Part shown: in pieces, positions 14,598 through 22,563 of the stretch | How the letters are laid out: every line of letters starts with the position of its first letter | Position numbering within the stretch: position 1 is the stretch's first letter | Assembly (NCBI GenBank): GCA_016219905.1 | Contig: JACRKA010000115.1 | Location: 1-34,842 of the forward strand | From: Verrucomicrobiota bacterium | GTDB lineage: Bacteria; Verrucomicrobiota; Verrucomicrobiia; CAIQCK01 | DNA length: 34,842 nucleotides | Direction: 5' to 3' | Translations under genes and position numbers: made by a program | The notes under the pieces: generated by a model | The model's database searches: none | Told to the model about the DNA's origin: nothing | What the model saw: the letters and a program-made list of their open reading frames with translations, nothing else

Positions 14598-15878
14598 TCA
14601 CGCGACCTCATCGCTGAAGAGCGCCTGGATTGACTTCAGGCACTTCGGGTGGGACTGCCGCAGCAGCCGATGCGTGATCGCCGCGCGCGCGAATTGGGCG
14701 CGCATCAGGTTGCACCAGAGTTTCTGCGTGACGCCGGTGCGTCCCGATGGCATCAGCGCGCACTTCTGGCATTGGAACGAGCAGCCGCCACCGCACCACT
14801 CGTATGCCCAGCACTGCGCGCACTCCGGGTCCGGCGGTTGCGCGGGCCGGAGAATACGCAGCGGCGCGGCGGGATCGAGCGTGGCGCAGTTGCCAAGCGG
14901 CGGGACGGCGGCCTGCCCGTAAAGTTTCGGGCACGGGTAGATGTCGCCCCGCGCGTCAATGTAGATTTCGCGCGATCCGCACGCGCAAAGGCCGTCGGGG
15001 CCTTCGGGCTGCGAGGCGACCAGGCGGGCGAAGCCCATGTCCACCTCCGGGTGGCCGTTGATGGCCGACTGGAGGTAATACCCGTAAAACTTCTCGTGCT
15101 CCCGCGCCAACCGCCGCACATCCGCCGCCGACCAGTCACTCCCACGGCCCTCGCTGTCGGTGAGGTGGAGAAACTTGATCCGGCGGAACCCTGCCGCCAT
15201 CAAGCTCTCCGCGATGCCGGTCAGGTTCGTGTTGCCGGGCGTGAGCACCACTTGCGCGTCCACTTTGGCTTTCGGGCTGGCCGCGCGCAACACCTGCAGC
15301 CCGCGAAGCGCAGCCTGATGCGACCCCGCCCCGCCGGGATAGCGCCGATGGCGGTCATGGCCCCGTTGGGACCCGTCCATGCTGATCTGCACGGTGATGT
15401 CGTCGGCCACCAGTTCGGGCGCCAGCCGCGGCGTGACCAACGTGCCGTTGGTGATGATGTTGAAGTAGGGGTCCTTGCCCCGCGCGCGGCCTTCGCGGCG
15501 GAGGGTCTCGATGAGAAACCGGCCGGACTTCCAGTTGACGAGCGGTTCGCCGCCGAGAAATGAGATCAAAGGCTTCAAGCCGGGGACCCACAGAATGTAG
15601 TTGGCGATCTGCCGCGCCGCCGGCAAATCCAGGTCCTGCCGCGGCGCGCAGTTGGCAGCGTCGAAGCAGTAGGTGCACGCGAGATTGCAGCGGCCGGACA
15701 GCCGCACCATGAAGCACTGCGGCCACTGCTGCGGGCGGCAACCGCAGGCGCGTGCGCGCCGCCGCGGACGCGCGGTGTCCGGGAGCTGAAAAAACAACTC
15801 CTCCGGCTGCTTCGCAACGAGGCCGATGACGGCTTCGCTCAACTTCCCGGCGATTTTCCCCGCGCTTGTCTTTGCCAT
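14598..15878 (-). CDS. Radical SAM/SPASM enzyme of a second type
   Basis: 426 residues. The cluster motif CNLACTYC gives Cys64, Cys68 and Cys71; FLGGEPL follows. The C-terminal SPASM part is cysteine-rich (CACGSREIYIDARGDIYPC, CAQCWAYEWCGGGC, CQKC) and ends with a further LWC. The cysteine pattern and the short N-terminus set it apart from the paralogous pair at 7630 and 12714; it looks closer to anaerobic-sulfatase-maturase and peptide-maturase SPASM enzymes. It lies upstream of precursor 2 on the same strand and is divergent from the GAF-subtilase operon, with only 74 bases between starts. The likely role is a second modification of the same peptides, or a separate one of precursor 2. No Shine-Dalgarno is visible. 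Confidence 0.9.
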   Translation of the reverse strand: MAKTSAGKIAGKLSEAVIGLVAKQPEELFFQLPDTARPRRRARACGCRPQQWPQCFMVRLSGRCNLACTYCFDAANCAPRQDLDLPAARQIANYILWVPGLKPLISFLGGEPLVNWKSGRFLIETLRREGRARGKDPYFNIITNGTLVTPRLAPELVADDITVQISMDGSQRGHDRHRRYPGGAGSHQAALRGLQVLRAASPKAKVDAQVVLTPGNTNLTGIAESLMAAGFRRIKFLHLTDSEGRGSDWSAADVRRLAREHEKFYGYYLQSAINGHPEVDMGFARLVASQPEGPDGLCACGSREIYIDARGDIYPCPKLYGQAAVPPLGNCATLDPAAPLRILRPAQPPDPECAQCWAYEWCGGGCSFQCQKCALMPSGRTGVTQKLWCNLMRAQFARAAITHRLLRQSHPKCLKSIQALFSDEVA

Positions 15879-15886
15879 CGTCTGGT

Positions 15887-15916
15887 GATAAACGGCTGTG
15901 CGGCATATGATGTCAA
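15887..15916 (-). promoter_or_regulatory. Possible promoter giving a nearly leaderless radical SAM transcript
   Basis: Minus strand TTGACA (15916-15911), an 18-base spacer and TTTATC (15892-15887). The start of transcription would lie within a few bases of the ATG at 15878, and that ATG has no Shine-Dalgarno. Two similar CATATGATG / CATATCATC half-sites at about 15904 and 15929 could be operator sites in this divergent region. Confidence 0.35.
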
Positions 15917-15952
15917 TCGGAAAGTCTCATATCATCTGAAAGACGAGGATCT

Positions 15953-16618
15953 ATGGCGAAGTCAAATCCAGTCCTTGACGCGTATCTGGGCATCTCCTCC
16001 AAGACCCCGGAAGAAGCCGTGCTCCGCCTGCTCATCGAGGTGGGCGCGCAATTCGTTGGCGCCGAGGAAGGGTCGCTCCTTGTCTTCGACGAGAGGAAGA
16101 AAGACTTGGTCTTCGCCATGACCATCGGCAGCGCGGCGTCGGAGAAGACCCTGGTCGGCCAGCGCGTCCCCATAGGCAAGGGCATCACGGGACTCGCCGC
16201 GCAGACCCGCGAGGTCCAGATCGGCGCGCCCACTTTCGGCACCCGCCAGGCAAAACGCCGCGGCGCCAAGGCTGAGCCTCCCAAGTCGGTCCTCGCCGCG
16301 CCCATGCTGATCGGCGACCGGCTCGTCGGCGTGCTGACGGCGGTGAGTTTCCGGCCGGGGAAACTGTTCAGCAGCGACGACGCCCTGCTCTACGCGCGCG
16401 TGGCGGCGGTCGCCGGCGTCGTCGTGGAGCAATCCCGGCGGCTCGCGGCCGTGGAGGCTGCCCGGAAAGATGCCCGCCGCCCCCGTGCCGTCAGCGAGGA
16501 GGAACGCTGCGAACAGCAACTGGTGGACGCCGTCGCCCGTCTCGCCCGGAGCCGGCCGCAGGCGAAAGCCCGCATCGCGCGCCTGCTTTCCGACATCGCC
16601 GGGTTGGTGGCGGAATGA
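15953..16618 (+). CDS. GAF domain protein
   Basis: 221 residues, no membrane segment. Residues about 18-150 form a GAF domain (LLIEVGAQFVGAEEGSLLVFD, VPIGKGITGLAAQ, SVLAAPMLIGDRLVGVLTAV). The C-terminal ~60 residues are charged and helical without a recognisable output domain. GAF domains bind small ligands, often cyclic nucleotides, so it is a candidate receptor in a window with two cyclase-type proteins; the ligand cannot be read from the sequence. It is first in a three-gene operon, with the subtilase gene beginning 20 bases after its stop. GAGG lies about 5 bases before the ATG, and the gene is divergent from the radical SAM enzyme. Confidence 0.85.
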   Translation: MAKSNPVLDAYLGISSKTPEEAVLRLLIEVGAQFVGAEEGSLLVFDERKKDLVFAMTIGSAASEKTLVGQRVPIGKGITGLAAQTREVQIGAPTFGTRQAKRRGAKAEPPKSVLAAPMLIGDRLVGVLTAVSFRPGKLFSSDDALLYARVAAVAGVVVEQSRRLAAVEAARKDARRPRAVSEEERCEQQLVDAVARLARSRPQAKARIARLLSDIAGLVAE

Positions 16619-16638
16619 CCGCGCCGGATTCCTGACCC

Positions 16639-17406
16639 ATGAGCCTCCGAGCCGCACTCAAAGTCAATCTGCAGAAACTACGCTCCAAGAAACTGCGCCC
16701 CGTCACCGTGGCGGTGGTGGACAGTGGCGTGGACGCGAAACATCGGGAGCTGGCGGGGCGCGTGGTTCGCGCCGTGCGAGTGGAGAGCAGCGCGAAAGGG
16801 GATCGAATCTTCAGGAGCGCGGTCCCGCGGAACGCCGACGTCTATGGCCACGGCACCGCCGTGGCCAGCATCATTACGCAGATCGCGCCCAACGCGCGCA
16901 TCATGGACGTGCGTGTCCTTGACGCCAACAACGTCTGCACCGGCGAGACCCTGATCGCCGGCTTCCGTCACGCCATCGAGTCCGGCGCGCGGATCATCAA
17001 CATGAGCCTGGCCGCGAGCGCCAAATTCGCCGAGCCGCTGCACGAGCTTTGCCAGACCGCGTATCGGCAGAACCAGATCGTCGTCGCGTCGAGACGCAAC
17101 GTGCCGCTGACCGACGATGGTTTCCCTGCGGAGATCGCCACCTGCATCGGCGTGGACATCGGGAAGTTTCCCTCCCCGTTTCAACTGCTCTTTGCCGAAG
17201 ACCACGTCATCGAGTTCGTGGCCCACGGCGACCAGGTGGTCGTCGCCGCGCCGGGCGGCGGCCGGACGACCGTCACCGGCACCAGCTTCGCCACGCCCGC
17301 CGTCGCCGGATTGTGCGCGTTGCTGGTCGGCGCCAACCCCGACCTGCGTCCGTTTGACCTGAAGAGCCTGCTTCGGGCCTTCTCGACCAATTGCGCCGCG
17401 CGATGA
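16639..17406 (+). CDS. Small cytoplasmic subtilisin-like (S8) serine peptidase
   Basis: 255 residues that are almost only the catalytic domain. The triad is Asp28 (VAVVDSG), His71 (YGHGTAVAS) and Ser216 (GTSFATP). Asn154 (VVASRRN) sits where the oxyanion-hole Asn is expected, though the usual AAGN context is altered. No signal peptide or inhibitor propeptide is seen, so it probably acts inside the cell. Compact S8 peptidases of this kind are used in several RiPP pathways to remove leaders. Placed in a cluster with three precursor-like genes and no C39 peptidase, it is the best candidate for leader removal. Its stop overlaps the ATG of the following membrane protein by 4 bases. A general quality-control or regulatory protease role is the alternative. 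Confidence 0.88.
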   Translation: MSLRAALKVNLQKLRSKKLRPVTVAVVDSGVDAKHRELAGRVVRAVRVESSAKGDRIFRSAVPRNADVYGHGTAVASIITQIAPNARIMDVRVLDANNVCTGETLIAGFRHAIESGARIINMSLAASAKFAEPLHELCQTAYRQNQIVVASRRNVPLTDDGFPAEIATCIGVDIGKFPSPFQLLFAEDHVIEFVAHGDQVVVAAPGGGRTTVTGTSFATPAVAGLCALLVGANPDLRPFDLKSLLRAFSTNCAAR

Positions 17407-17870
17407 AACCGCCCGTCGCTGAACCGGATGAACCTGAAGAAAGGCGGCCGGGCGATGGACGACTGGAACTGTTGAAAGCCTACTTCAGCCGGCCGTTCCC
17501 ATCCCGCGAGGGTTTTTCCGCCTATCGAAGCCCGGGGGCCGCGGTCCATGGGCCGATACTGCTCGGAAACCTGTTTCTCGCAGCAATCCTCTGCCTGCCA
17601 TATCCGGCCTTGTGGCCCTTCATCCTTGTGTATCTGGCAGCCGGACTTTATGGAGGCCGGGACGTGGCGGTGCTGTGTCATTACGCGCCGGTGCTGACAC
17701 TCGTCGTGTGGGCGCTGTTCTTTGTCCTGTTGGTTTACGGCCCACGTTTGTTTCAAGCCTTACAAACGCGGCCGATGCTCCATTTGATCGTGTCCGTGTC
17801 GGCCAGCCTGATCGTCCTGGCCGTGTTTGCGTTTCACGTCTGGAGAACGATCCGCCGCGGCGACGAATGA
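17403..17870 (+). CDS. Small membrane protein of unknown function
   Basis: 155 residues from the ATG at 17403, which shares ATGA with the subtilase stop; an ATG at 17391 is in frame but less likely. After a hydrophilic, proline- and glutamate-rich 50-residue N-terminus come about four hydrophobic segments: VHGPILLGNLFLAAILCL, WPFILVYLAAGLYG, APVLTLVVWALFFVLLVYG and LIVSVSASLIVLAVFAFHVW. It ends in a short basic tail. I recognise no family. Translational coupling to the peptidase suggests that the two work together, for example by holding the peptidase at the membrane or by giving self-protection against the processed peptide. Both ideas are inference. Confidence 0.8.
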   Translation: MKPPVAEPDEPEERRPGDGRLELLKAYFSRPFPSREGFSAYRSPGAAVHGPILLGNLFLAAILCLPYPALWPFILVYLAAGLYGGRDVAVLCHYAPVLTLVVWALFFVLLVYGPRLFQALQTRPMLHLIVSVSASLIVLAVFAFHVWRTIRRGDE

Positions 17871-17876
17871 ATTGGT

Positions 17877-17891
17877 CCGGCCATGTGCCGG
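17877..17891. terminator. Short hairpin between convergent genes
   Basis: CCGGC and GCCGG around the loop CATGT, 7 bases after the membrane-protein stop and ahead of the end of the convergent cyclase-like gene. The stem is only 5 bp and no clear T-run follows, so a terminator role is a weak guess. Confidence 0.25.
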
Positions 17892-17907
17892 CCGTGTGGT
17901 TGTTCTA

Positions 17908-18990
17908 TTAAGAAGCAGGAGTTGACCCCGCGAACTCCTCTTCAGGTATGCCGCGGCGGCGGGCTTGGAGGACGCTGCGGCGCGCCTCCTCCTTCAGGCC
18001 CAGTGAACGATAGGTGCGGGCAAGCTCCAGCCAGCCGTCGGCGAACTTCGGCCAGTGGCGGGTGAGATCCTCGTAGTAAAGGCGGGCGGTCTCGACATCG
18101 TTCCGCTCGGTCATGCCCTGCCCGGCGTGGTAAAGGGCGGCCGGATTCGTGGGGTCAATGTTGAGCACATGCTCGCAAAGGCTGAGCGCCTCGTCGCTGA
18201 TGCGGTCGCCAGCGACGGAGGCCTGATACACCTGCCAGCAGGTGTGGACCCACAAGTCAAAGGTGTTGCGCTGAAGCGCCTGGCGACCCAGGCGGACGAA
18301 GCCTTGAAGCAACTCCGGCTCGAGCCGCTTGCCGATGTTCATGAAACATTCCGCGAGTTCATGCACGCCGAGGGGAACCACCACCCCTTTCATCGGTGTG
18401 ATGCGGCGCGGCCCGAAGAGCAGGTTGCGGATGCGCCGGTTGATTTGCTTGAAAGCGGGGTCGGACACGAACACTTGATATCGGTCTCCTTCGCGCGATA
18501 CGGATTCGATCCTCTTGCCGGCGTTGATGGCGAAGCCGCACTTGACGAAACCCTTGGCCGTCCTTCGCGCCCAAACAAGGCCCGAGTTGATGCCCGCCGC
18601 GAGGCCGGTGCTGGACAGGCCCGAGAAAAGGCGCTCGGTGTTGAGCGGGGAGCCGAGCCAGCCGCACTTGAGGGTCACAGCCAGGCAGATCAACAGATAG
18701 ACGTCATTTGGCGGGCTGTCCGTGTGGAGGAAGACGACCAGTTCGTCGCCGACGAGTTCGACGTTGTAGTCCACGTGCTCGGTCTTGGAAAAGGTCTTGA
18801 AGAAGAACCGCGTTTGGCGGACGCAGAGGTCATGAAAGGCGGAGACGTAATCCGCGTAGTCCTTCAGGCCCATCACGCTGGCGAAGTCGCTGGAACTCAC
18901 CAGATCCATGAAAAGCACGGACGCTTGGAGCGGGCCGCTTTCGCCTTCCGTCCACTGCGCGGGGGGCTTGGACACGGTTTCGTCGGCCAT
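17908..18990 (-). CDS. Class III cyclase-like domain with C-terminal TPRs
   Basis: 360 residues, cytoplasmic. Residues about 22-215 read as a class III cyclase-type domain: Asp29 in VLFMDLVSSS and Asp82 in ELVGDELVVF match the two metal-binding Asp positions, with GINSGLVWA and GFAINAGKRIESVSREG at the later motif positions. The usual transition-state Asn/Arg pair may be Asn176 and Arg180, but the fit is loose, so activity is uncertain. Residues about 260-350 hold TPR-like repeats (ALSLCEHVLNIDPTNPAALYHAGQ, WPKFADGWLELARTYRSLG). It starts 3 bases after the lipoprotein gene stop, with AGGTAG upstream, so the two are an operon. It is a second possible source of, or receptor for, cyclic nucleotides here, distinct from the RyR fusion protein. 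Confidence 0.75.
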   Translation of the reverse strand: MADETVSKPPAQWTEGESGPLQASVLFMDLVSSSDFASVMGLKDYADYVSAFHDLCVRQTRFFFKTFSKTEHVDYNVELVGDELVVFLHTDSPPNDVYLLICLAVTLKCGWLGSPLNTERLFSGLSSTGLAAGINSGLVWARRTAKGFVKCGFAINAGKRIESVSREGDRYQVFVSDPAFKQINRRIRNLLFGPRRITPMKGVVVPLGVHELAECFMNIGKRLEPELLQGFVRLGRQALQRNTFDLWVHTCWQVYQASVAGDRISDEALSLCEHVLNIDPTNPAALYHAGQGMTERNDVETARLYYEDLTRHWPKFADGWLELARTYRSLGLKEEARRSVLQARRRGIPEEEFAGSTPAS

Positions 18991-18993
18991 GGC

Positions 18994-19344
18994 CTACCTG
19001 ATTTGCATGGGATCGGGAACGGCCCGCGAAGTGAGGGGATCCCCGGCCTTGTCAGGAGCGGCGGGGATGCTGGAAGGCTCGCTCATTGACGGGCGCTCCT
19101 CCAGCAGAAAAGACTTCTTCGCGCTGCTCCGCTCCATTTGCGCCCCCTCCCGCTCCCGAAGCATCCTTTGCCTTTCCGCTTCCACTTTCAGGCGCTGCAG
19201 GTTCTCAGCAGAGCTGACGGCGTTGGTGGCAGGGGGAGCAACAGGCTGCGCGGGGGTGGACGGCTTGGGCCCGCAGCTCGACAGCCCCAACGAGATAACC
19301 AGCATGGCGAGCGTCACCGCCGCGAGACGACGCAGTAATACCAT
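18994..19344 (-). CDS. Small lipoprotein
   Basis: 116 residues from the ATG at 19344, the start that gives a proper lipoprotein signal: MVLLRRLAAVTLAMLVISLG, then the lipobox LSSC. In-frame starts further up (19389, 131 residues) would put 15 odd residues ahead of the signal. The mature part is proline/alanine-rich and then a charged helix (LQRLKVEAERQRMLRERE), possibly a coiled coil. It stands 3 bases before the TPR cyclase-like gene and is probably co-transcribed with it. No family is recognised; a periplasmic or outer-membrane partner of the cyclase-like protein is only a guess. Confidence 0.7.
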   Translation of the reverse strand: MVLLRRLAAVTLAMLVISLGLSSCGPKPSTPAQPVAPPATNAVSSAENLQRLKVEAERQRMLREREGAQMERSSAKKSFLLEERPSMSEPSSIPAAPDKAGDPLTSRAVPDPMQIR

Positions 19345-19446
19345 CAGGTGCGATATGCTCGGGGCTTGAGAAAGAAGAACGGGTCTCATGCCCGACAGCT
19401 TAATTGTGCGGCGCGAGGGCGACAACGGAAATCCACCCTCGACGCT

Positions 19447-19710
19447 TCAATCGTCTGACGGCTTGCCTGACCGCATAAACTGGCCGGTCATCCATTTGCG
19501 CTCGGTCTTCTTCACATACAAGCGAACCACCGTGCCGCATGCCTGGCACAGGTCCACGTAGAGGGGCTCAGTTCCATGAAAGAGCACGCCAGCCTTGTAG
19601 GAAGGCCCCACGGATCCGACCTCTGCGGTCATGGAAATCCTTATCCCCGCAACCACGTTGGTGCTTCCACAATCGGGACAAGCGCGGGGGCTGATTGATT
19701 CCGTGGCCAT
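19447..19710 (-). CDS. Zinc-ribbon protein
   Basis: 87 residues. Two cysteine pairs, CPDCGSTN near the start and CQACGTVVRLYV in the middle, form a zinc-ribbon. Between them is a beta-rich stretch and at the end a basic VKKTERKWM. No catalytic motif. The ATG at 19710 is 20 bases after the stop of the exported cysteine-rich protein, so they are likely co-transcribed. The Shine-Dalgarno is weak. Function unknown. Confidence 0.7.
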   Translation of the reverse strand: MATESISPRACPDCGSTNVVAGIRISMTAEVGSVGPSYKAGVLFHGTEPLYVDLCQACGTVVRLYVKKTERKWMTGQFMRSGKPSDD

Positions 19711-19730
19711 GATTGGAAACGGGGGCGGCT

Positions 19731-20117
19731 TCAGTCCCACAAGCCGGGGACCCCTTCGGCAATCGTTTTGCCGCGGCACTTGGGGCAGTGCTTCATGCCC
19801 TCCACGGGCGCGAATGGACGTTTGCAGTCCGGGCACCCAAAAACATCCAAAGTCTTGCCGGTAGCCGAATCCCAGACCCGGGCGACGGGATTTGGCCCGA
19901 AGCCTTTCGAGTCTTTGTTCGGGAACGTCGCAGTGACCATCTTGCCGCAGCGCGTGCAGTAGCCGGAAACCTTGGTGACGGCATCTCCGGAACCGCAGAA
20001 CACTTTGGCTTTGAAGTTGCACTGGGTGTTCGTGCAGTTGAACGTCCGGATCTCGCCCGCAAAGGCAAGAAGCGTGAAGGCCAGCAAGAACACAAGGGTC
20101 CGCAAACAGGGTCGCAT
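19731..20117 (-). CDS. Exported cysteine-rich zinc-ribbon protein
   Basis: 128 residues from the ATG at 20117, with AAAGGAA just upstream. The N-terminus is a good Sec signal (MRPCLRTLVFLLAFTLLAFA followed by GEIR). The mature part has four cysteine pairs, CTNTQC, CTRC, CPDC and CPKC, so two zinc-ribbon or rubredoxin-like knuckles are expected. An in-frame ATG at 20189 would add a hydrophilic stretch ahead of the signal and is less likely. It is upstream of another zinc-ribbon gene on the same strand. A metal-binding or redox role outside the cytoplasm is possible; no family is recognised. Confidence 0.75.
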   Translation of the reverse strand: MRPCLRTLVFLLAFTLLAFAGEIRTFNCTNTQCNFKAKVFCGSGDAVTKVSGYCTRCGKMVTATFPNKDSKGFGPNPVARVWDSATGKTLDVFGCPDCKRPFAPVEGMKHCPKCRGKTIAEGVPGLWD

Positions 20118-20223
20118 AGTATTTCCTTTGGTTGGCAGGCCGGGCTGCCAAGCAGATTGTCTTGTGTCAAAACAATACAATCGCGTCAAGGCAGCACTTG
20201 ACGGTCAAGCGCCGCGATTCCGC

Positions 20224-22320
20224 TCACGCTGGATAATCCGGCGTCTCCGGGATCATGACAGTGGTCAGCGCGGCGGCGGCGCGGTCCTTGGCGAGGCGCG
20301 CGCCGGTGAGGCAGCCGTCGAGTTTCACGCGGAGGCGGGCGAATTCCTCCAAGCCACTGACGGCGGGGCCGTCGCGGTGGCGTTGGTAGCCATAAACCAG
20401 CTCGGCGCAGATACGGCCGGTTTCGCCGGCGGCACGGGCGGCCTGGACGTGGCAGATGTCGGTGAGGAAGTTGAGCAGGCCGGGCATCGCTTCGGCAACG
20501 ACGGCGTTGGCCGGGCCGCGGGTTTCCAGTTCGAGCACGTCGAGAATCTGGCAACGCGCGGCCAGCAACCAACAGAGCGCGTCGGCCATCGGGAAGGTCA
20601 CGCCTTGCCGCGCGCTGTTGTAGAGTTCGTCGCCGTGGGCGTCGCTCGCGTCGCGCAGATGGCGGAGCGTCCAGAGCCACAGCTCCATCGCGCTGGCCAG
20701 CGTGCAGGCGCCCGTGCCGGGTTTTTCGCCGGCGATGCGGCGCAGGCCGGTGATCCATAACCGCAACTGCGCCAGGAATAGTCCGGTCGCCATCGTCAGC
20801 GTCAACTGGCGGCGCTGCACGGCTTCGGGGCCTTCGTAGGTCGCCTCGAGTTGGGCGTCCATCCACTTGTGGCCGAGGAAGCCGGGACAGTCCTCGCTGA
20901 TGCCATAGCCGCTCATGAGGCTGACCGCCTCGCGCATCATGGTCGCGCCGTGGCCGGTGTTCCAGAGCTTGCAAGCCGGGCAGAGGACGCTGGCAAGCGA
21001 TTCGCGCCACGCGAACTGGACGAGCGGGTCGGCCGCCAGCGCGGCGTGGCGCGCGCGGTCACGCCGGGACTCGGGGAGCGCGTCGAGTTCGAGAAACTCG
21101 ACCGCCTCTTTCTCCAGTTTCATGAGCGCTCGAAATTGCGCGAGCGGGTCTTCGATGCCGCGTGCGGCGAAAACCTCGTCCTTCCGCCGCTCCAGCGGGT
21201 CGAGTTCGTCGAACAGGCGTGCGGCGGCGAAACCGAGCGACGCGGCGGCCTCGCCGGTGGCCCAGACGTCCACGAGGCGGTGCAGCGTGTCTTCCTTGAG
21301 TTGGAGGCCGAAGTCGTGGCGCGGCGTGCCGGGCGCGGTCCCGCCACCGCGGAACCGGGCGCGATGGTAGCGGATGATTGGCTCGACGGCGGAGAGCAGT
21401 TTGGCGGCGGTCATCAGAGCGACGGTGACGCGCGCGCGGCGGAAGACAGCCTCGATGATCTCGCTGTGGCTGTAGCGTGGCACGAGTGCGCCGCGCTTGA
21501 TCCTGTAGCCGCCGATGATGCGGCTGGCAGGCACGCGCAAATCGAAGACGGGATCAGTGGTCGAGGACAACTGATGCACGAGCTTCTTCGCCGGCGCGCC
21601 GCGGTCAAAGACGCCGGGGTCGGTGTCCTCGAGGAGGATCATGCAACTGCCCTTGATGCGCGGGTCGGCAGACTCCACAGCAGCGGTGACGAAGGTGGCG
21701 AAGTCCATGTTGGTGATGAACCGGCCGCGTTTCTCGACGTGAAGAATCGGCTCGCCGCCCTCGCGCCATTCGGCGATGCGGACTTTGCCGCCGAGCATGG
21801 CGGTTTCGACGCCGGCGTAGGGTAGCGGTTCGGTGAGAACAAACGCGCCACGCGCGGGAGGGCGGTTTTCGCCGGGCTGGGGAGGCGCGCTGCGGCGCAG
21901 CCAGGCGTCACGCTGCTCCGGCGTGCCGCGGGCGGCGACGGGAGCGAGGGCGAGATGGCCGGCAAGGCAGCAGGTGGCGGCGCCGGCGTCCACCCAGGAC
22001 AGCTCGAAGGCCACCAGCGCGAGGGCGAGGTTCTTCGGGCCGGCGATGAAGCCGCCGTGTTCGGGGTCGAGGAACGCGGCGGTGAGGCCGGTCTCGTCGA
22101 AGGCGCGAAGGAGGCTGGCTTTGCGCGCGGTCCACGCGTGCGAGTTGCGTTCGCCTTCGGCGACCAGCCTCGCGACAGGGCCGCGGGCAACCGCGCGGGC
22201 GGACTGGGCCAGCATCTGGAGGTCGAAGCGATCTGCGAACCGCCAGAGAATCTGGCGGGTTTCGTCGCCGGGCAGGGTGCGGAGGCTTTCCGCGGCTTTG
22301 GCTGTTCGGTCGTTGGACAA
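20224..22320 (-). CDS. Acyl-CoA dehydrogenase family flavoprotein
   Basis: 698 residues, longer than the usual 380-600, with an N-terminal helical part and a helical C-terminal extension like the larger members. Family motifs are FVLTEPLPYAGVETAM (substrate/FAD site), SHSEIIEAVFRRARVTVAL, LMSGYGISEDCPG and EATYEGPEAVQRRQL, the last with the Glu of YEG at the catalytic-base position. It would be an FAD enzyme oxidising acyl-CoA thioesters, or a relative with changed chemistry. It stands alone, divergent from pgk. No signal peptide or membrane segment was seen. No electron-transfer flavoprotein genes are nearby, so the pathway is not shown by context. Confidence 0.88.
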   Translation of the reverse strand: MSNDRTAKAAESLRTLPGDETRQILWRFADRFDLQMLAQSARAVARGPVARLVAEGERNSHAWTARKASLLRAFDETGLTAAFLDPEHGGFIAGPKNLALALVAFELSWVDAGAATCCLAGHLALAPVAARGTPEQRDAWLRRSAPPQPGENRPPARGAFVLTEPLPYAGVETAMLGGKVRIAEWREGGEPILHVEKRGRFITNMDFATFVTAAVESADPRIKGSCMILLEDTDPGVFDRGAPAKKLVHQLSSTTDPVFDLRVPASRIIGGYRIKRGALVPRYSHSEIIEAVFRRARVTVALMTAAKLLSAVEPIIRYHRARFRGGGTAPGTPRHDFGLQLKEDTLHRLVDVWATGEAAASLGFAAARLFDELDPLERRKDEVFAARGIEDPLAQFRALMKLEKEAVEFLELDALPESRRDRARHAALAADPLVQFAWRESLASVLCPACKLWNTGHGATMMREAVSLMSGYGISEDCPGFLGHKWMDAQLEATYEGPEAVQRRQLTLTMATGLFLAQLRLWITGLRRIAGEKPGTGACTLASAMELWLWTLRHLRDASDAHGDELYNSARQGVTFPMADALCWLLAARCQILDVLELETRGPANAVVAEAMPGLLNFLTDICHVQAARAAGETGRICAELVYGYQRHRDGPAVSGLEEFARLRVKLDGCLTGARLAKDRAAAALTTVMIPETPDYPA

Positions 22321-22406
22321 CAGGAGCAGATGCTAGGGATTTCGCGAAGGCAGTCAATCCCGGCCGCGACCGGCCGCCCGGCACGCAAACGAACAGGGCT
22401 TTAGCG

Positions 22407-22435
22407 TTGACGGTGGCAAGGGGCGACCCTAATAT
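22407..22435 (+). promoter_or_regulatory. Sigma-70-type promoter for pgk-tpiA-secG
   Basis: TTGACG (22407-22412), a 17-base spacer and TAATAT (22430-22435). Transcription would begin near 22442, giving a leader of about 120 bases before pgk. The rest of the intergenic region 22321-22563 holds no other clear signal. Confidence 0.65.
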
Positions 22436-22563
22436 CCCGCGCTTCAAATTCCGGGCAGACGGGCACGCCAAGCATGCGTCCAGTCCTCATGAGGCCCGAA
22501 ACCAAACCTTGAAGGCGGTTGGTTGCGCCGGTGAAACGGTGCTGCCGGTCGCCGGAGCAGTTT

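Noticed and set aside
19711-20151. 234-residue form of the zinc-ribbon protein at 19447
   Set aside because: The first ~147 residues are a shifted-frame shadow of the exported cysteine-rich protein; the ATG at 19710 gives a clean zinc-ribbon.
20851-21825. 324-codon plus-strand frame opposite the acyl-CoA dehydrogenase
   Set aside because: Antisense shadow; the minus-strand protein has the flavoprotein motifs.
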